This document shows, piece by piece, positions 1 to 8,835 of a stretch of DNA of 64,000 bases. This DNA comes from UBA9620 sp965220695. Lineage in GTDB: Bacteria; Acidobacteriota; Vicinamibacteria; Vicinamibacterales; UBA8438. Under the pieces are notes generated by a model. The model saw only the letters and a list, made by a program, of their open reading frames with translations. It was not told the DNA's origin and searched no databases. Numbering within the stretch: position 1 is the first letter of the stretch; each line of letters begins with the position of its first letter. The position numbers and the translations under genes were made by a program. Location: assembly GCA_965220695.1 (NCBI GenBank), contig OZ244838.1, positions 1,736,001-1,800,000 of the forward strand, written 5' to 3'.

Positions 1-61
1 CAACAGCAACCTTCGGTAAGCTATGATCAAAGTTGCCGAGAACGGCAAGGAGACTCTTCAA

Positions 62-1090
62 ATGCGTGCAGATTCCGTCGTTGCCACAGTCGCCGCACTC
101 GCCGCCATCGCGTTCATTCCTGCCCCGCTCGCGGCGCAGACGGCGCCGCGCACCGCCGACGGGCGGCCCGACCTGCAGGGCGTGTGGGACTTCCGCACCA
201 TGACGCCGCTGCAGCGGCCCTCGACTCTCGGGGAGAAAGAGTTCCTGACCGACGAGGAAGCGGCGGCGCAGGAGGCCCAGGTGGCCAGTCGCCGCGCCCG
301 TCTGCTCGAGCCGAGCGAGGTGCGGACCGAACCGCTGCCGGCCGGGGGCGGCGGGCTCGCCGTGGGCGGCTACAACGATTTCTGGCTCGACTACGGCACG
401 ACGATCGTGAATGACCGCCGCACGTCGCTCATCGTCGACCCGCCTGACGGGCGGCTGCCGGAGCTGACCGCGGCGGGCGAGGCGTTGCGTCAGGTCGGGT
501 CGCTCATCGAGGATCTGCCGATCGAGCTGCCCGTGCGGGTCCGCAGCGCCGGCACCGGAGCGGACCGCCCTGAAGACCGCGGGCTCGCCGAGCGGTGCCT
601 GGTCGGGTTCAACAGCGGGCCGCCGATGATGCCGAGCGGTTACAACAACATGCAGCTCTTCCAGACCCGCGACCACGTGGTCATCCTCAACGAGATGGTG
701 CACGAATACCGGGTCATTCCGCTCGACGACCGCCCCCACCTGCCCGAACACGTCCGCCAGTGGGCCGGCAGCTCCGTCGGACGCTGGGAGGACGATACGC
801 TGGTGGTCAGGACGACCAACATGACCGGCAGCTTCGATCCCACGGCCACACTCGCGCTGGGCACCGGGCTGACCGTCACGCTGACCGAGCGGTTCAGCCG
901 GCTCGACGAGGACACGCTGCTCTACGAGTACACGGTCGACGATCCGACCATCTTCACCAGGAACTTCACGGTCGCCGTCCCGATGCGGCGGTCAGACGAG
1001 CCGATGTTCGAGTACGCCTGCCACGAAGGCAACTATGGCCTGCTCAACATCCTGACCGGCGCCCGCGTCGAGGAGGCGGAGGCCCGTTAG
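62..1090 (+). CDS. Secreted protein of unknown function, paralog A of three
   Basis: I do not recognise a named family. The 342-residue product has a clear Sec signal peptide (MRADSVVATVAALAAIAF, cleaved near PLAAQ). Next comes a conserved GRPDLQGVWDFRTMTPLQRP block, then RRTSLIVDPPDGRLPELT, RCLVGFNSGPPMMPSGYN, a GRWEDDTLVV segment, and near the C-terminus EYACHEGNYGLLNILTGAR. The same blocks in the same order occur in the proteins at 9541-10539 and 38259-39257, so this is a paralogous family. The single Cys and His of the YACHEGN motif are conserved in all three. I start at 62 because AAGGAG lies 8 nt upstream and the signal peptide begins there; an in-frame ATG at 23 would place 13 extra residues before it. 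Likely periplasmic or surface-exposed. The function is open. Confidence 0.85.
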   Translation: MRADSVVATVAALAAIAFIPAPLAAQTAPRTADGRPDLQGVWDFRTMTPLQRPSTLGEKEFLTDEEAAAQEAQVASRRARLLEPSEVRTEPLPAGGGGLAVGGYNDFWLDYGTTIVNDRRTSLIVDPPDGRLPELTAAGEALRQVGSLIEDLPIELPVRVRSAGTGADRPEDRGLAERCLVGFNSGPPMMPSGYNNMQLFQTRDHVVILNEMVHEYRVIPLDDRPHLPEHVRQWAGSSVGRWEDDTLVVRTTNMTGSFDPTATLALGTGLTVTLTERFSRLDEDTLLYEYTVDDPTIFTRNFTVAVPMRRSDEPMFEYACHEGNYGLLNILTGARVEEAEAR

Positions 1091-1092
1091 CG

Positions 1093-2001
1093 TCACTCCC
1101 GTTTGACGATCACCAGGGTGATGTCGTCGGCCGCTGCGCAGAACGCCAGCATGTCCGACTGGACGGCGTCATGGATCTCCCGCGCCGAGCCGTCCTTCAC
1201 CCTGCGCAACACGGCCTCCAGGCGCTCCGGAAAGTAGCGGTCGCCGCCGTGTTCGGAGACACCGTCGGTGTACAGCAGCAGAATGTCGCCCGATTCCAGC
1301 AGCGCCCACTCGTTCACCTCGTACTCGTCCTTGAACCCGAACGGACTCTCATCGTTGGTGTGGTCGATCACGTTGAGTGAGGGCTGGATGCCGATGGGCG
1401 GCGCCGACCTGGGCCGCTGGTCGCCCACGTCGAGGAATCGACCGAGCCGGTACGAGAAGACGCGTGGAAACGGCTGCCCGGCGGACAGAAACCTGAACGT
1501 CCCGTCCTCGGACACCTCGCCATACAGCAGCGAGACGAACTTGTGCGCACCGGACGAGCGGTACAGCCTGGTGTTCAGGTTCTCGAAGAGGCAGGTCGTG
1601 ATCTGCCCGCAGCGGTCGAGTTCGTACAACGCCCCCAACAGGAACGCCTGGTGGATCATGGCGGCCAGCAGGGCATCGGTCATGCGATGCCCGGACACGT
1701 CGAGGACGGCGATGCCCGCTCGCTGGCGACACCGTCTCAGGCCGTCGACGACCATTTCGGCCCCCGCCGCTTCCGCCTTCGCGATTCTGGCGTCGAGGTC
1801 GTAGCGCTGCTTGAAATCGACGTAGATGAGGTGGTCGCCGCCCACGGTGCCGTGAAGCGGACGGGTACCTCCCCACACGTCGATTCCGCACAACCGCGGC
1901 ACGTCGCCCGGTTGCGGAATGAGCTGGTTGGCAATCTCCTGGAAGTTCCGCAGCTCTTCGGCGAGGGAGGCAGACGGGTCGCCGGCGTCAGGTTCAGTCA
2001 T
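1093..2001 (-). CDS. SpoIIE-family PP2C serine/threonine phosphatase
   Basis: 302-residue PPM/SpoIIE-type phosphatase, the class that dephosphorylates anti-anti-sigma factors in partner-switching pathways. Visible motifs are GGDHLIYVDF, VLDVSGHRMTDALLAAMIHQ (metal-binding Asp plus GH), LESGDILLLYTDGVSE, and a C-terminal DDITLVIVKRE carrying the last metal Asp. There is no PAS, GAF, HAMP or membrane segment, so it is a stand-alone catalytic domain with about 70 residues of N-terminal lead. The frame stays open upstream to 2262, but that extension is Arg-rich low-complexity and lies in the spacer after the metallo-hydrolase gene, so I start at the ATG at 2001. It probably follows the upstream MBL gene in one transcript (71-nt gap). 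No anti-sigma partner is visible nearby. Confidence 0.85.
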   Translation of the reverse strand: MTEPDAGDPSASLAEELRNFQEIANQLIPQPGDVPRLCGIDVWGGTRPLHGTVGGDHLIYVDFKQRYDLDARIAKAEAAGAEMVVDGLRRCRQRAGIAVLDVSGHRMTDALLAAMIHQAFLLGALYELDRCGQITTCLFENLNTRLYRSSGAHKFVSLLYGEVSEDGTFRFLSAGQPFPRVFSYRLGRFLDVGDQRPRSAPPIGIQPSLNVIDHTNDESPFGFKDEYEVNEWALLESGDILLLYTDGVSEHGGDRYFPERLEAVLRRVKDGSAREIHDAVQSDMLAFCAAADDITLVIVKRE

Positions 2002-2072
2002 GACCCGTCTCCCGCGTCGGCGGCGCCGCGTCGGGCGACGTCTCCGCGGTCTCTGCGCCACCGGCATGACCG

Positions 2073-2996
2073 CTACTGCCCGTCGAAGACATATTGCACG
2101 GTCGCACGCAATCGGTCCGGTTCCGCCGCGAAATCGCTGTATTGGCCTGGCACCGCATACGAACCGACGAACTGATCGACCGACCGGCCGGCGGCCTGTC
2201 CCGCCTTGGCCCTGTCCACGATGTCGTTGTAGAAACCGCTGTACTGCACGAGATCGTTCCACTCGAGCGCCGTGTCGTTGTGGCCCGGAATGACGAGATC
2301 GACATCGTTGATACCGGCCACGGCCTTCTTCAGCGTCTCGCCGAACTCGAGCGCGCTCCCGTTGCCGTTCGCCACGTCGAGAAACGGCAGCCCCTTGCGG
2401 GCGAACATGTCGCCGGCATGCACGGCGCGTGCGTCCCGGAAGACGACGAACGTGTCGCCGTCGGTGTGGCCGCGTCCGAAGTAGTAGAGGTCGACCTGGT
2501 CCGGCCCGCTGCCCAGCGACGTCCGGGTCGCAAAGGTCGTCTTCGGCAGATACCCGGCATTGTCTCCCTTGAACGCGTCACAGTTCGTCACCGACTCGCA
2601 GGTCGCGCGCGACATCTGCGCCAGCGTGTTCTCGTGCACCACGAATTTGACCGTCTCGGGGAACTCGACGTTGCCGCCGCTGTGGTCGTAGTGCGTGTGG
2701 GTGTTGATGATCGTCGTGATCGGCTTGTCGGTGATCTTCCCGACCTCGTCCAGGATGTCCTCACCGTAGCCGAAGATCTTCGTGTCGACCAGGGTCACGC
2801 CCGACGTCCCGACGAAGATGGCCGTGTTGCCGCCGCTGCGCATCCCCTGCTCGGCCGGATCGTTCGCGAGCATGTAGAGGTTCGCCGCCACTTCGTGCAA
2901 CACGAGGTTCGCACGGGGCTGCCGCGCCTCGTTGGCGACCGCCATCGTGAAGACCGCGGCCAGCGTGAGCGTGGTCAGAGTCGCCAGACGCTTCAT
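2073..2996 (-). CDS. Exported metallo-beta-lactamase-fold hydrolase
   Basis: 307 residues with an N-terminal signal peptide (MKRLATLTTLTLAAVFTMAV). The MBL zinc motif HTHYDH lies at about residues 100-105. Further zinc-ligand motifs are GRGHTDGD and, near the C-terminus, IPGHND. The order and spacing match class B-like MBL-fold hydrolases such as the quinoprotein relay/SoxH and subclass B-like groups. The substrate cannot be deduced; resistance-type beta-lactamase activity is possible but not implied. It is first in a two-gene minus-strand set with the SpoIIE phosphatase. Its start faces the Sel1 gene start across about 195 nt, so a divergent promoter region is expected there. Confidence 0.85.
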   Translation of the reverse strand: MKRLATLTTLTLAAVFTMAVANEARQPRANLVLHEVAANLYMLANDPAEQGMRSGGNTAIFVGTSGVTLVDTKIFGYGEDILDEVGKITDKPITTIINTHTHYDHSGGNVEFPETVKFVVHENTLAQMSRATCESVTNCDAFKGDNAGYLPKTTFATRTSLGSGPDQVDLYYFGRGHTDGDTFVVFRDARAVHAGDMFARKGLPFLDVANGNGSALEFGETLKKAVAGINDVDLVIPGHNDTALEWNDLVQYSGFYNDIVDRAKAGQAAGRSVDQFVGSYAVPGQYSDFAAEPDRLRATVQYVFDGQ

Positions 2997-3191
2997 CTGC
3001 TACCTCCTCCTCATCGGTATCAAGGTGCAGGCCCGACTTTCCGGCCCCGCCGACCCGATTGTACCCGTTGCCCGGGTATGATGTCGCTGTTCGTTCGAGC
3101 CCCGACCGGCGTGCGCCTGCTCGCGCCGGCGCGCGGCGGGGGCCGCTGCGCTGCCGCGGACGCACGCCTGCGGTTGCGTCACAGGATCAGC

Positions 3192-3887
3192 ATGCTACGT
3201 CGCCCTGCGCGGCTCGTGATCGCGGTCCTCGGCATCAGTGCGCTGGTGCCGGCACAGGGCGCCGATGCACGCCAACCGCTGGATGAACTGCGCGCACGTG
3301 CCCACCAGGGTGACACCGGCGCGCAGCTTGCGCTCGGGGTCTTTCACCTGACGGGGGACGGTGTGCCCCGGGACCCGGCCGAGGCGCTGCGCTGGTTCCG
3401 GCTGGCGGCGGATCAGGGCAACGTGTTCGCGCAGAACAACCTCGGGGTCATCTACCAGGGCCTGCCGGAGCGGTTCCGTTCGGACAACGACATCCCGGTG
3501 GACCATGCCGAATCGGTGCGCTGGTTCCGGCTGGCGGCCGAGCAGGGATATGCCGTGTCCGCCATGAATCTCGCCGTCAAGTATCGTGATGCGCACGGCA
3601 TGCCGCGAGACCATGCCGAGGCGCTGCGCTGGTTCCGCCGCGCGGCGGAACTGGGTGACGTCAACGCGTTCGGTGAGATTGGGACGATGTATGCCGCCGG
3701 CCGGGGTGTCGAGCAGGATGACGCGGAAGCCTACATGTGGCTCGAGTTGGCCACCCTGTACGCTTCCGGCGAAGACCGTGAAGTGCTCCTGTTCGACCGG
3801 GAAGCGGTGGCCGGGCGGCTCACCGCCGCGCAGATTCTGGAAGCCGAGCGCCGAGCGGCGGCGTGGACGCCGGTTGCCGCACGCTGA
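3192..3887 (+). CDS. Sel1-repeat (SLR) secreted protein
   Basis: 231 residues. The signal peptide (MLRRPARLVIAVLGISALVP) is followed by four Sel1-like repeats of about 36-44 residues, recognisable by AEALRWFRLAADQGN, AESVRWFRLAAEQG, AEALRWFRRAAELGD and AEAYMWLELAT. Sel1 repeats form alpha-solenoids used for protein-protein contacts, often in periplasmic signalling or stress proteins. No catalytic domain is visible. The frame is open far upstream, but the region before 3192 lies antisense to the MBL gene and lacks signal-like sequence. An ATG at 3078 would add 38 residues that look non-coding. It converges tail to tail with the FkbM gene 23 nt away. Confidence 0.75.
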   Translation: MLRRPARLVIAVLGISALVPAQGADARQPLDELRARAHQGDTGAQLALGVFHLTGDGVPRDPAEALRWFRLAADQGNVFAQNNLGVIYQGLPERFRSDNDIPVDHAESVRWFRLAAEQGYAVSAMNLAVKYRDAHGMPRDHAEALRWFRRAAELGDVNAFGEIGTMYAAGRGVEQDDAEAYMWLELATLYASGEDREVLLFDREAVAGRLTAAQILEAERRAAAWTPVAAR

Positions 3888-3910
3888 CGTCGCGCCCGGT
3901 CTGCCGCCCG

Positions 3911-4672
3911 TCAGGCTCTGTCCACCAGCCGTCGGGCTGCTTCCCGCCGGGCGAACAGCACGTCGGCCAGCATCGGGGTGCCGTGCTGGCATCCGAGCCG
4001 TACGTTGCCGCGGTAGACGTAGCCCAGCTCGTGCAGGGCGGCGGCGATGTCCTCGAAGGTGGGCGCGTCAGGCCCTGCCGGGTGCGGGTAGAAGACCGAC
4101 TCCACGATGACCGCCGTGGCGCGCCGCAGCGTCTGTTCTCCGCCCCGGATGACCTCCAGGTCCAGACCCTCGGTGTCGAGCTTGACGAGCACGTCGCCGT
4201 CGAGGTCGAGCGCGGCGGCCAGGTGATCCAGGGTCTCGACCTGCACCGTTATCGGCTCATACTGCGATGCCTTCGCCGCTGGCGGCTCCATGAGCGTCGA
4301 CCAGATGTCGTTGCGCTTGTCGATGTACAGCAGGCGTTCCGACGGCTCGCGGGACAGCGCCACCTGCATGACCTCGACCGCGCCCCCCTGGGTCTGCGCC
4401 CACGACTCCAGACGCCGGCACAACCGGGGAATCGGCTCGATGCAGTAGACCCTGGCCGCGGGAAACAAGCGACGGAAGCTGCGCGCCGCCCCGCCCTTGT
4501 TCGCCCCGACGTCGATCACCGTGCGCACGTTCAGGTTCGTGAGACCCAGCAGCGTCTGCCGCTGCTCGATGTAGTCGACGAGGTTCTTCAGCCCGAGGCC
4601 CTTGTGGAGGAATCTGAAAAACCGCCGCGAGATGGCGCTCACGGCCGGACGCGGACCGGGCATCGATGGCAT
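3911..4672 (-). CDS. FkbM-family methyltransferase
   Basis: 253 residues. The SAM-binding motif VRTVIDVGANKGGAARSF at about residues 50-67 and the following YCIEPIP acidic-strand motif are typical of FkbM-type class I methyltransferases. LVKLDTEGLDLEVIRGGE is the conserved FkbM motif with the invariant Lys, Asp, Glu and Gly. These enzymes O-methylate sugars, polyketides or other small acceptors. The acceptor here is unknown, though the upstream sugar-active gene would fit a glycan. Start chosen at 4672 (MPSMPGPRP); an in-frame ATG three codons downstream is equally possible. It is third in a minus-strand row after the aldolase and GH105-like genes (104-nt gap). Confidence 0.85.
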   Translation of the reverse strand: MPSMPGPRPAVSAISRRFFRFLHKGLGLKNLVDYIEQRQTLLGLTNLNVRTVIDVGANKGGAARSFRRLFPAARVYCIEPIPRLCRRLESWAQTQGGAVEVMQVALSREPSERLLYIDKRNDIWSTLMEPPAAKASQYEPITVQVETLDHLAAALDLDGDVLVKLDTEGLDLEVIRGGEQTLRRATAVIVESVFYPHPAGPDAPTFEDIAAALHELGYVYRGNVRLGCQHGTPMLADVLFARREAARRLVDRA

Positions 4673-4776
4673 GCGCGGTCGATCATAGCGCTTGCGGCGC
4701 GACGGCGGCGGCACACCGATGGGCGTCGTGCGGAGCGCGAGGCACCCGCGCGGATACCGCGCGTCAGGTGGGACGC

Positions 4777-6504
4777 CTATCCGGCGCCGAGCGCGTGGAC
4801 CTCGAGTGCGGCGCCCAGAATCAGCGCCCCGCCGCGGTCGTCCGCGCCGTTGACGGCGGGCCGGTCGAGGTAATACCGCCGTGTCGGCCCGGCCCCGGTA
4901 CTGATGCACACATCGACAAGGGTGCCGTCCAACTGCACATGGGCCAGCAACGCGCGCCAGGCGCGCTCGACGACGGGCCTGAACGACGAGTCGAGCCAGC
5001 CGAGCCGCAGACCGCGGGCCATCGCGGTCACCGTCAGCGCGGTGACGCTCGCCTCGCGGTAGCTGCCCGGGACATCGACCACCTGAAACCACATCCCGTC
5101 CGGCGCCTGGTGTTCCCGCAGGCCCGCCATCTGCCGCCGATAGATGTCGAACACCGCCGGCCGGGCGGGGTGATCGGCGGGCAGCGCCGTCAGCAGTTCC
5201 GCCAGACCCAACGCCGCGAAGCCATTGCCCCGGCCCCACGCCACCGGCGCATCGGAGGCGTGGTGGAAGATGCCGCCGGCCTGTTGCAGGCGGCCGGCAT
5301 AGCTGGTGACGAGCCGGGCAGCGGCGTCCAGCCCGCCGGCGTCCGCCGACAGGGACGCGGCGATGGTGCCGAGAAACATGTCATCGGTCCAGCCCGATCC
5401 ATACCGCGGTGCGCCCGGAGCGGTTTCCGCCGCACCCAGTGCGACGCCCTCCGCGGCCAGCCGCGCGGCCGCGGCTCGTTCGTCTCCGTCTCGCGTCGCG
5501 ATCTCGGCAAACACGATCGTGCCCGCGACCGCGGGGAACCGGATGGTGTCGCCGAACGGCGGCCGCTCGCCGGTCAGCCACGGCCGGACCTGGTCCAGCA
5601 CCCGCGTGCGCCACGCAGCTTCGCCGGTCAGATCTCCCAGGCGCAGCGTATGCACCCAGGCGACGGCTGGAATGTAGGCCACGCCGGCCGTCGCCGGATA
5701 GCGCCCCGCCAGTAGTCGCGCGATCTGCAACGGACGGCGCGCCACCCGCTCGTCGAGCGCCTCTCGCAACGGGGATCGACTGGCGGGGACCCGTTCGACC
5801 AGGCCGCGCATGAGCGCCGCGCCGTCGAACGCCCGCGCCGTCACCTGCAGTGCGTCGACCGGCCCCGCACCGGTTCCGGCGGTTCGCGACTCCAAAGCGA
5901 CCGCCAGCGCGCCACCCGGCTCCCGCGGGTCGGCGTCGGCCGCGGGTGTGATCTGCAACCCTTCGCCGGCGCGAACCACGACGACCAGATCGGGCGCCTG
6001 ATAGGTCACCCAGCGCCACACGTAGTGACTCTCGGGCCGGTCGGGGTCGTCGAAGAAACCGTCGGTCGGGGGGAATTCGTACGGCCGCGATCCACCCAGG
6101 CCGCCGGGGTCGGCGAGCGGCAATGCACTCACCGCCCACCGTGCACGCGCAGCGGCCGGCGCCGCCGTCTTGAACCAGCGCACGGCGTCGAGCACGATCC
6201 GCGCGCTCTCCTGGTTGCCATCGAGCCCGCCGACCAGCACCAGCCGGCGCATGGCGTCCTGGCGGTCGAACGGCGAGCCGTTCTCGATTGTGAGCAGCAG
6301 CGTCTCGTCGCGCGTCATCCCGCCCGCACTGACGACCCGCGGCTCGCCCGCCAGCAGCGCCAGGGCGTTCAGTTCCCGGCGCACGGCGCCTGTCGGGTCC
6401 CCGCCGGGCTGCGCCAACGCCACGGTTCCCGTGATGGCGACGGACAGCAGGGCGGTCCCGATCGCCAGCAACGGCCGATCGCGGGGTCCGCAACGAGAGG
6501 CCAT
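4777..6504 (-). CDS. Exported GH88/GH105-like hydrolase with an M14-like N-terminal region
   Basis: 575 residues with a signal peptide (MASRCGPRDRPLLAIGTALL, ending near ALAQ). The C-terminal half (about 300-570) has the order of unsaturated glucuronyl/rhamnogalacturonyl hydrolases: GSGWTDDMFLGT (candidate catalytic Asp), WGRGNGFAALGLAELL, GMWFQVVDVPGSYREASVTA, VDVCISTGAG and a final RGGALILGAALEV. GH105 enzymes hydrate the terminal unsaturated uronic acid left by polysaccharide lyases. The N-terminal part (about 55-110) contains TLLLTIENGSPFDRQD and LVLVGGLDGNQES, resembling the GGxHGxE start of M14 carboxypeptidase/deacylase folds but with the His replaced by Asp, so it is probably not a zinc peptidase. 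The gene lies 77 nt after the exported aldolase gene and is probably co-transcribed with it. Confidence 0.75.
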   Translation of the reverse strand: MASRCGPRDRPLLAIGTALLSVAITGTVALAQPGGDPTGAVRRELNALALLAGEPRVVSAGGMTRDETLLLTIENGSPFDRQDAMRRLVLVGGLDGNQESARIVLDAVRWFKTAAPAAARARWAVSALPLADPGGLGGSRPYEFPPTDGFFDDPDRPESHYVWRWVTYQAPDLVVVVRAGEGLQITPAADADPREPGGALAVALESRTAGTGAGPVDALQVTARAFDGAALMRGLVERVPASRSPLREALDERVARRPLQIARLLAGRYPATAGVAYIPAVAWVHTLRLGDLTGEAAWRTRVLDQVRPWLTGERPPFGDTIRFPAVAGTIVFAEIATRDGDERAAAARLAAEGVALGAAETAPGAPRYGSGWTDDMFLGTIAASLSADAGGLDAAARLVTSYAGRLQQAGGIFHHASDAPVAWGRGNGFAALGLAELLTALPADHPARPAVFDIYRRQMAGLREHQAPDGMWFQVVDVPGSYREASVTALTVTAMARGLRLGWLDSSFRPVVERAWRALLAHVQLDGTLVDVCISTGAGPTRRYYLDRPAVNGADDRGGALILGAALEVHALGAG

Positions 6505-6581
6505 GACCGGCGATCTCGTGTCACGTTGCACGGGGAGACGCACCGTCAATCTCGATCCGGCGGCGGGACCTGGCGTCCCGG

Positions 6582-7439
6582 TCACAACGGCAGCACGAAC
6601 CGCCAGCCCTCGTCGAGGCGTTGCTGGGTTCGCGCCCGTCCGTCGCCGCAACCGCAGATCACCCGGGTCTGCGCCTGGCATGCCTCGAGGACGGTCGCGA
6701 AGGCCGCGTCGACCTCGGGGTGATTCCGTCCCGCCGGATTCGGTCCTAGACCGAGATCGATCGCCATGTCCCCCGGCACCACCATGATGGCGCTGACCGG
6801 GGCCTCGAGAATCTCGTGAATGTTGTCGACCGCCTCCTGCGATTCAATCATCGCCACGGCAAACAGCTCGCCATCCGGGTTGAGCGGCCAGACATCGGCC
6901 TTGGCGTAGTACTCGACGCTGTTCATGCCCCACAGGCGGGTTGCGCCGCCCGGTCCCCAGCCCCGTTCACCGCGCGGTTCCGGATACGGCGAGTTTCGCA
7001 TCGGTGGATAGCGCATCGCCTCGACCAGCCGCACCGCTTCCGCCTTCGTGTCGACATGCGGCACGATGATGCCCATGCCGCCGAGATCGAGGACCTGCTT
7101 GATCGCCCATTTGAAGTCCTCGTCGCCGTCCTGCGGAATGCGCACGAGCGGGGTCAACCTCAACCGCCCGTCGGCGTCGCGGTCCTGGTCCATCTCGGCC
7201 AGCACCTGCTGGACAAGCTGGCCCGAGAACGGCGAGTGCTCCATGTCGACGAAGCGCCAGTGCTGGTTGGCGATCGCCGCTTCTCCTGCTTCGAGCGCCT
7301 CGATCACCTTGTTCACCCGCGCCTGCGCGTAGGCGGGCGGCTGGACCCACGGTCCCGTCACACCGATCACGCCGACGACGGCCGCAAGCGACCGGACCAG
7401 GATCTTCCTCGAACAATGTCTCGCCTGTGCAGTGCTCAT
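6582..7439 (-). CDS. Exported HpcH/HpaI-family aldolase
   Basis: 285 residues of the class II pyruvate aldolase family (HpaI, GarL, citrate-lyase-beta fold). Active-site motifs are intact: VDMEHSPF (His base), VRIP (pyruvate-binding Arg), GIIVPHVDT, AMIESQEAV (metal Glu) and VPGDMAIDLGLG (metal Asp). The first approx. 40 residues carry a hydrophobic segment (ILVRSLAAVVGVIGV) ending near PAYAQA, a Sec-type signal peptide, which is unusual for this normally cytosolic family. Periplasmic location would allow cleavage of 2-keto-3-deoxy sugar acids outside the cytoplasm, consistent with the GH105-like gene just downstream. The substrate is unproven. A second, cytosolic family member lies at 22778-23608. 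Confidence 0.85.
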   Translation of the reverse strand: MSTAQARHCSRKILVRSLAAVVGVIGVTGPWVQPPAYAQARVNKVIEALEAGEAAIANQHWRFVDMEHSPFSGQLVQQVLAEMDQDRDADGRLRLTPLVRIPQDGDEDFKWAIKQVLDLGGMGIIVPHVDTKAEAVRLVEAMRYPPMRNSPYPEPRGERGWGPGGATRLWGMNSVEYYAKADVWPLNPDGELFAVAMIESQEAVDNIHEILEAPVSAIMVVPGDMAIDLGLGPNPAGRNHPEVDAAFATVLEACQAQTRVICGCGDGRARTQQRLDEGWRFVLPL

Positions 7440-7601
7440 GACCCCTCCACTTCATGCACGGTGCGGCGCGGAATCGCCGCCCCGGCCGCGACCGGCACCC
7501 CCGGTCCCCGGCAACGACCGGCATCCGCCAAGGTGACGCCGGTCCATGATAGACGACCAGCGATCGAATGCAGCGGGGCGTGGGCTGCCGGACGCGGGCC
7601 A

Positions 7602-8801
7602 CTATCGCAGGGACACCATCCGACGGCCCAGATCGGGAGCCAGCGGATCGATCTCCGCGTCGTAATCGACGCCGTCGAGACCGAATCCGAAGATCTTCAG
7701 GAAGTCGCGCCGATACCCGGGCAGGTCGGCAAGTTCGTCCAGGTTGCCAGTGGCGATCAACGCCCAGCGCCGCTTCACTTCCTCCTGCACAGCGTCACAC
7801 AACTCCCGGTCATCCACGCGGATACGTCCGGCCTCGTCGAGTGCCCGCGGTCCACCGCCGTAGAGCTGATCGCCGAAGAGGCGCTGAATGTGCTGCAGGA
7901 TGGTCTCGTGGTTGCCGAGCTCCTTCATGACGCGGAACAGCACTGAAATATAGAGCGGCACCACGGGAATCGCGGCGCTCGCCTGCGACACGACCGCCTT
8001 GAGGACCGCCACGTGCGCTTCGCCGCCCACTGCCGCCAGCTCGCGGTCGATCACCGCCCGCGCACGGTTCAGGTCTTCCTTCGCCTTGCCGAGCGTCGCG
8101 TTCCAGTAGATCGGCCACGTGAGCTCGCTCCCGATGTAGTTGTAGGCGACGGTCTTGAAGCCCGGCGCCAGCACATCGGCGCCGCGCAATGCCTCTATCC
8201 AGTACTCCCAGTCCTCGCCGCCCATCACGGCGACGGTCGCCGCGGTTTCCTGCGCGTTGGCCGGTTCCAGATGCACATCGTGGACCTCGCCCGTGTGCAC
8301 ATTCAGCGACTTGACGTGAAACGTCTCGTCCAGCGGCTTGATCTGCGAACGAAACAGCTCGCCGGTCCGAGGATGCCGGCGCACCGGCGCCGCCAGACTG
8401 TAGACGAGCAGATCGATCTGGCCGAGATGCGCGCGGATCTCGTCGACGACGTCACCTTTCATCGCGTCGGAGAACGCGTCGCCGTCGAGCGTCTTCGCGT
8501 ACAGGTTCCGCGCGTGCGCCGCCGCCTCGAAAGCGCGATTGTTGTACCAGCCGGCCGACCCGGTGCGCTGGTCGGTCGGCGCCCTCTCGAACGAGACCCC
8601 GAGCGTGCCGGCCCCGCCCCCGAAGGCGGCCACGACGCGTGACGCCAGGCCGTACCCCCCGGACGCGCCCACGACCAGGACCCGACCGGGGGGGTCGTCG
8701 AACGGTCCCGTCTGGTCGATCTGTTCCTGCACGTGGGCGGCGCACCCGGCCGGATGCGCGGTCGTGCAGATGAAGCCACGAATCCGCGGTTTGACGATCA
8801 T
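7602..8801 (-). CDS. fabV: Trans-2-enoyl-CoA/ACP reductase FabV
   Basis: 399 residues, the usual FabV length. FabV is an NADH-dependent enoyl reductase of fatty-acid elongation and is commonly intrinsically tolerant to triclosan. Visible features are MIVKPRIRGFICTTAHPAGC at the N-terminus, the dinucleotide-binding VVGASGGYGLASR, the acidic LGVSFE that follows it, and the catalytic Tyr-x8-Lys in IYWNATLGKAKEDL. The C-terminal substrate loop region ends in DYDAEIDPLAPDLGR. Start at 8801 matches the family N-terminus; a frame-open extension to 8918 is Arg-rich and overlaps the cyclophilin gene end. It sits 34 nt downstream of the cyclophilin gene, so the two are likely co-transcribed. Confidence 0.97.
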   Translation of the reverse strand: MIVKPRIRGFICTTAHPAGCAAHVQEQIDQTGPFDDPPGRVLVVGASGGYGLASRVVAAFGGGAGTLGVSFERAPTDQRTGSAGWYNNRAFEAAAHARNLYAKTLDGDAFSDAMKGDVVDEIRAHLGQIDLLVYSLAAPVRRHPRTGELFRSQIKPLDETFHVKSLNVHTGEVHDVHLEPANAQETAATVAVMGGEDWEYWIEALRGADVLAPGFKTVAYNYIGSELTWPIYWNATLGKAKEDLNRARAVIDRELAAVGGEAHVAVLKAVVSQASAAIPVVPLYISVLFRVMKELGNHETILQHIQRLFGDQLYGGGPRALDEAGRIRVDDRELCDAVQEEVKRRWALIATGNLDELADLPGYRRDFLKIFGFGLDGVDYDAEIDPLAPDLGRRMVSLR

Positions 8802-8835
8802 GCGGGCCCCTTGACCTGCGCAGCGCGCACTGTCC

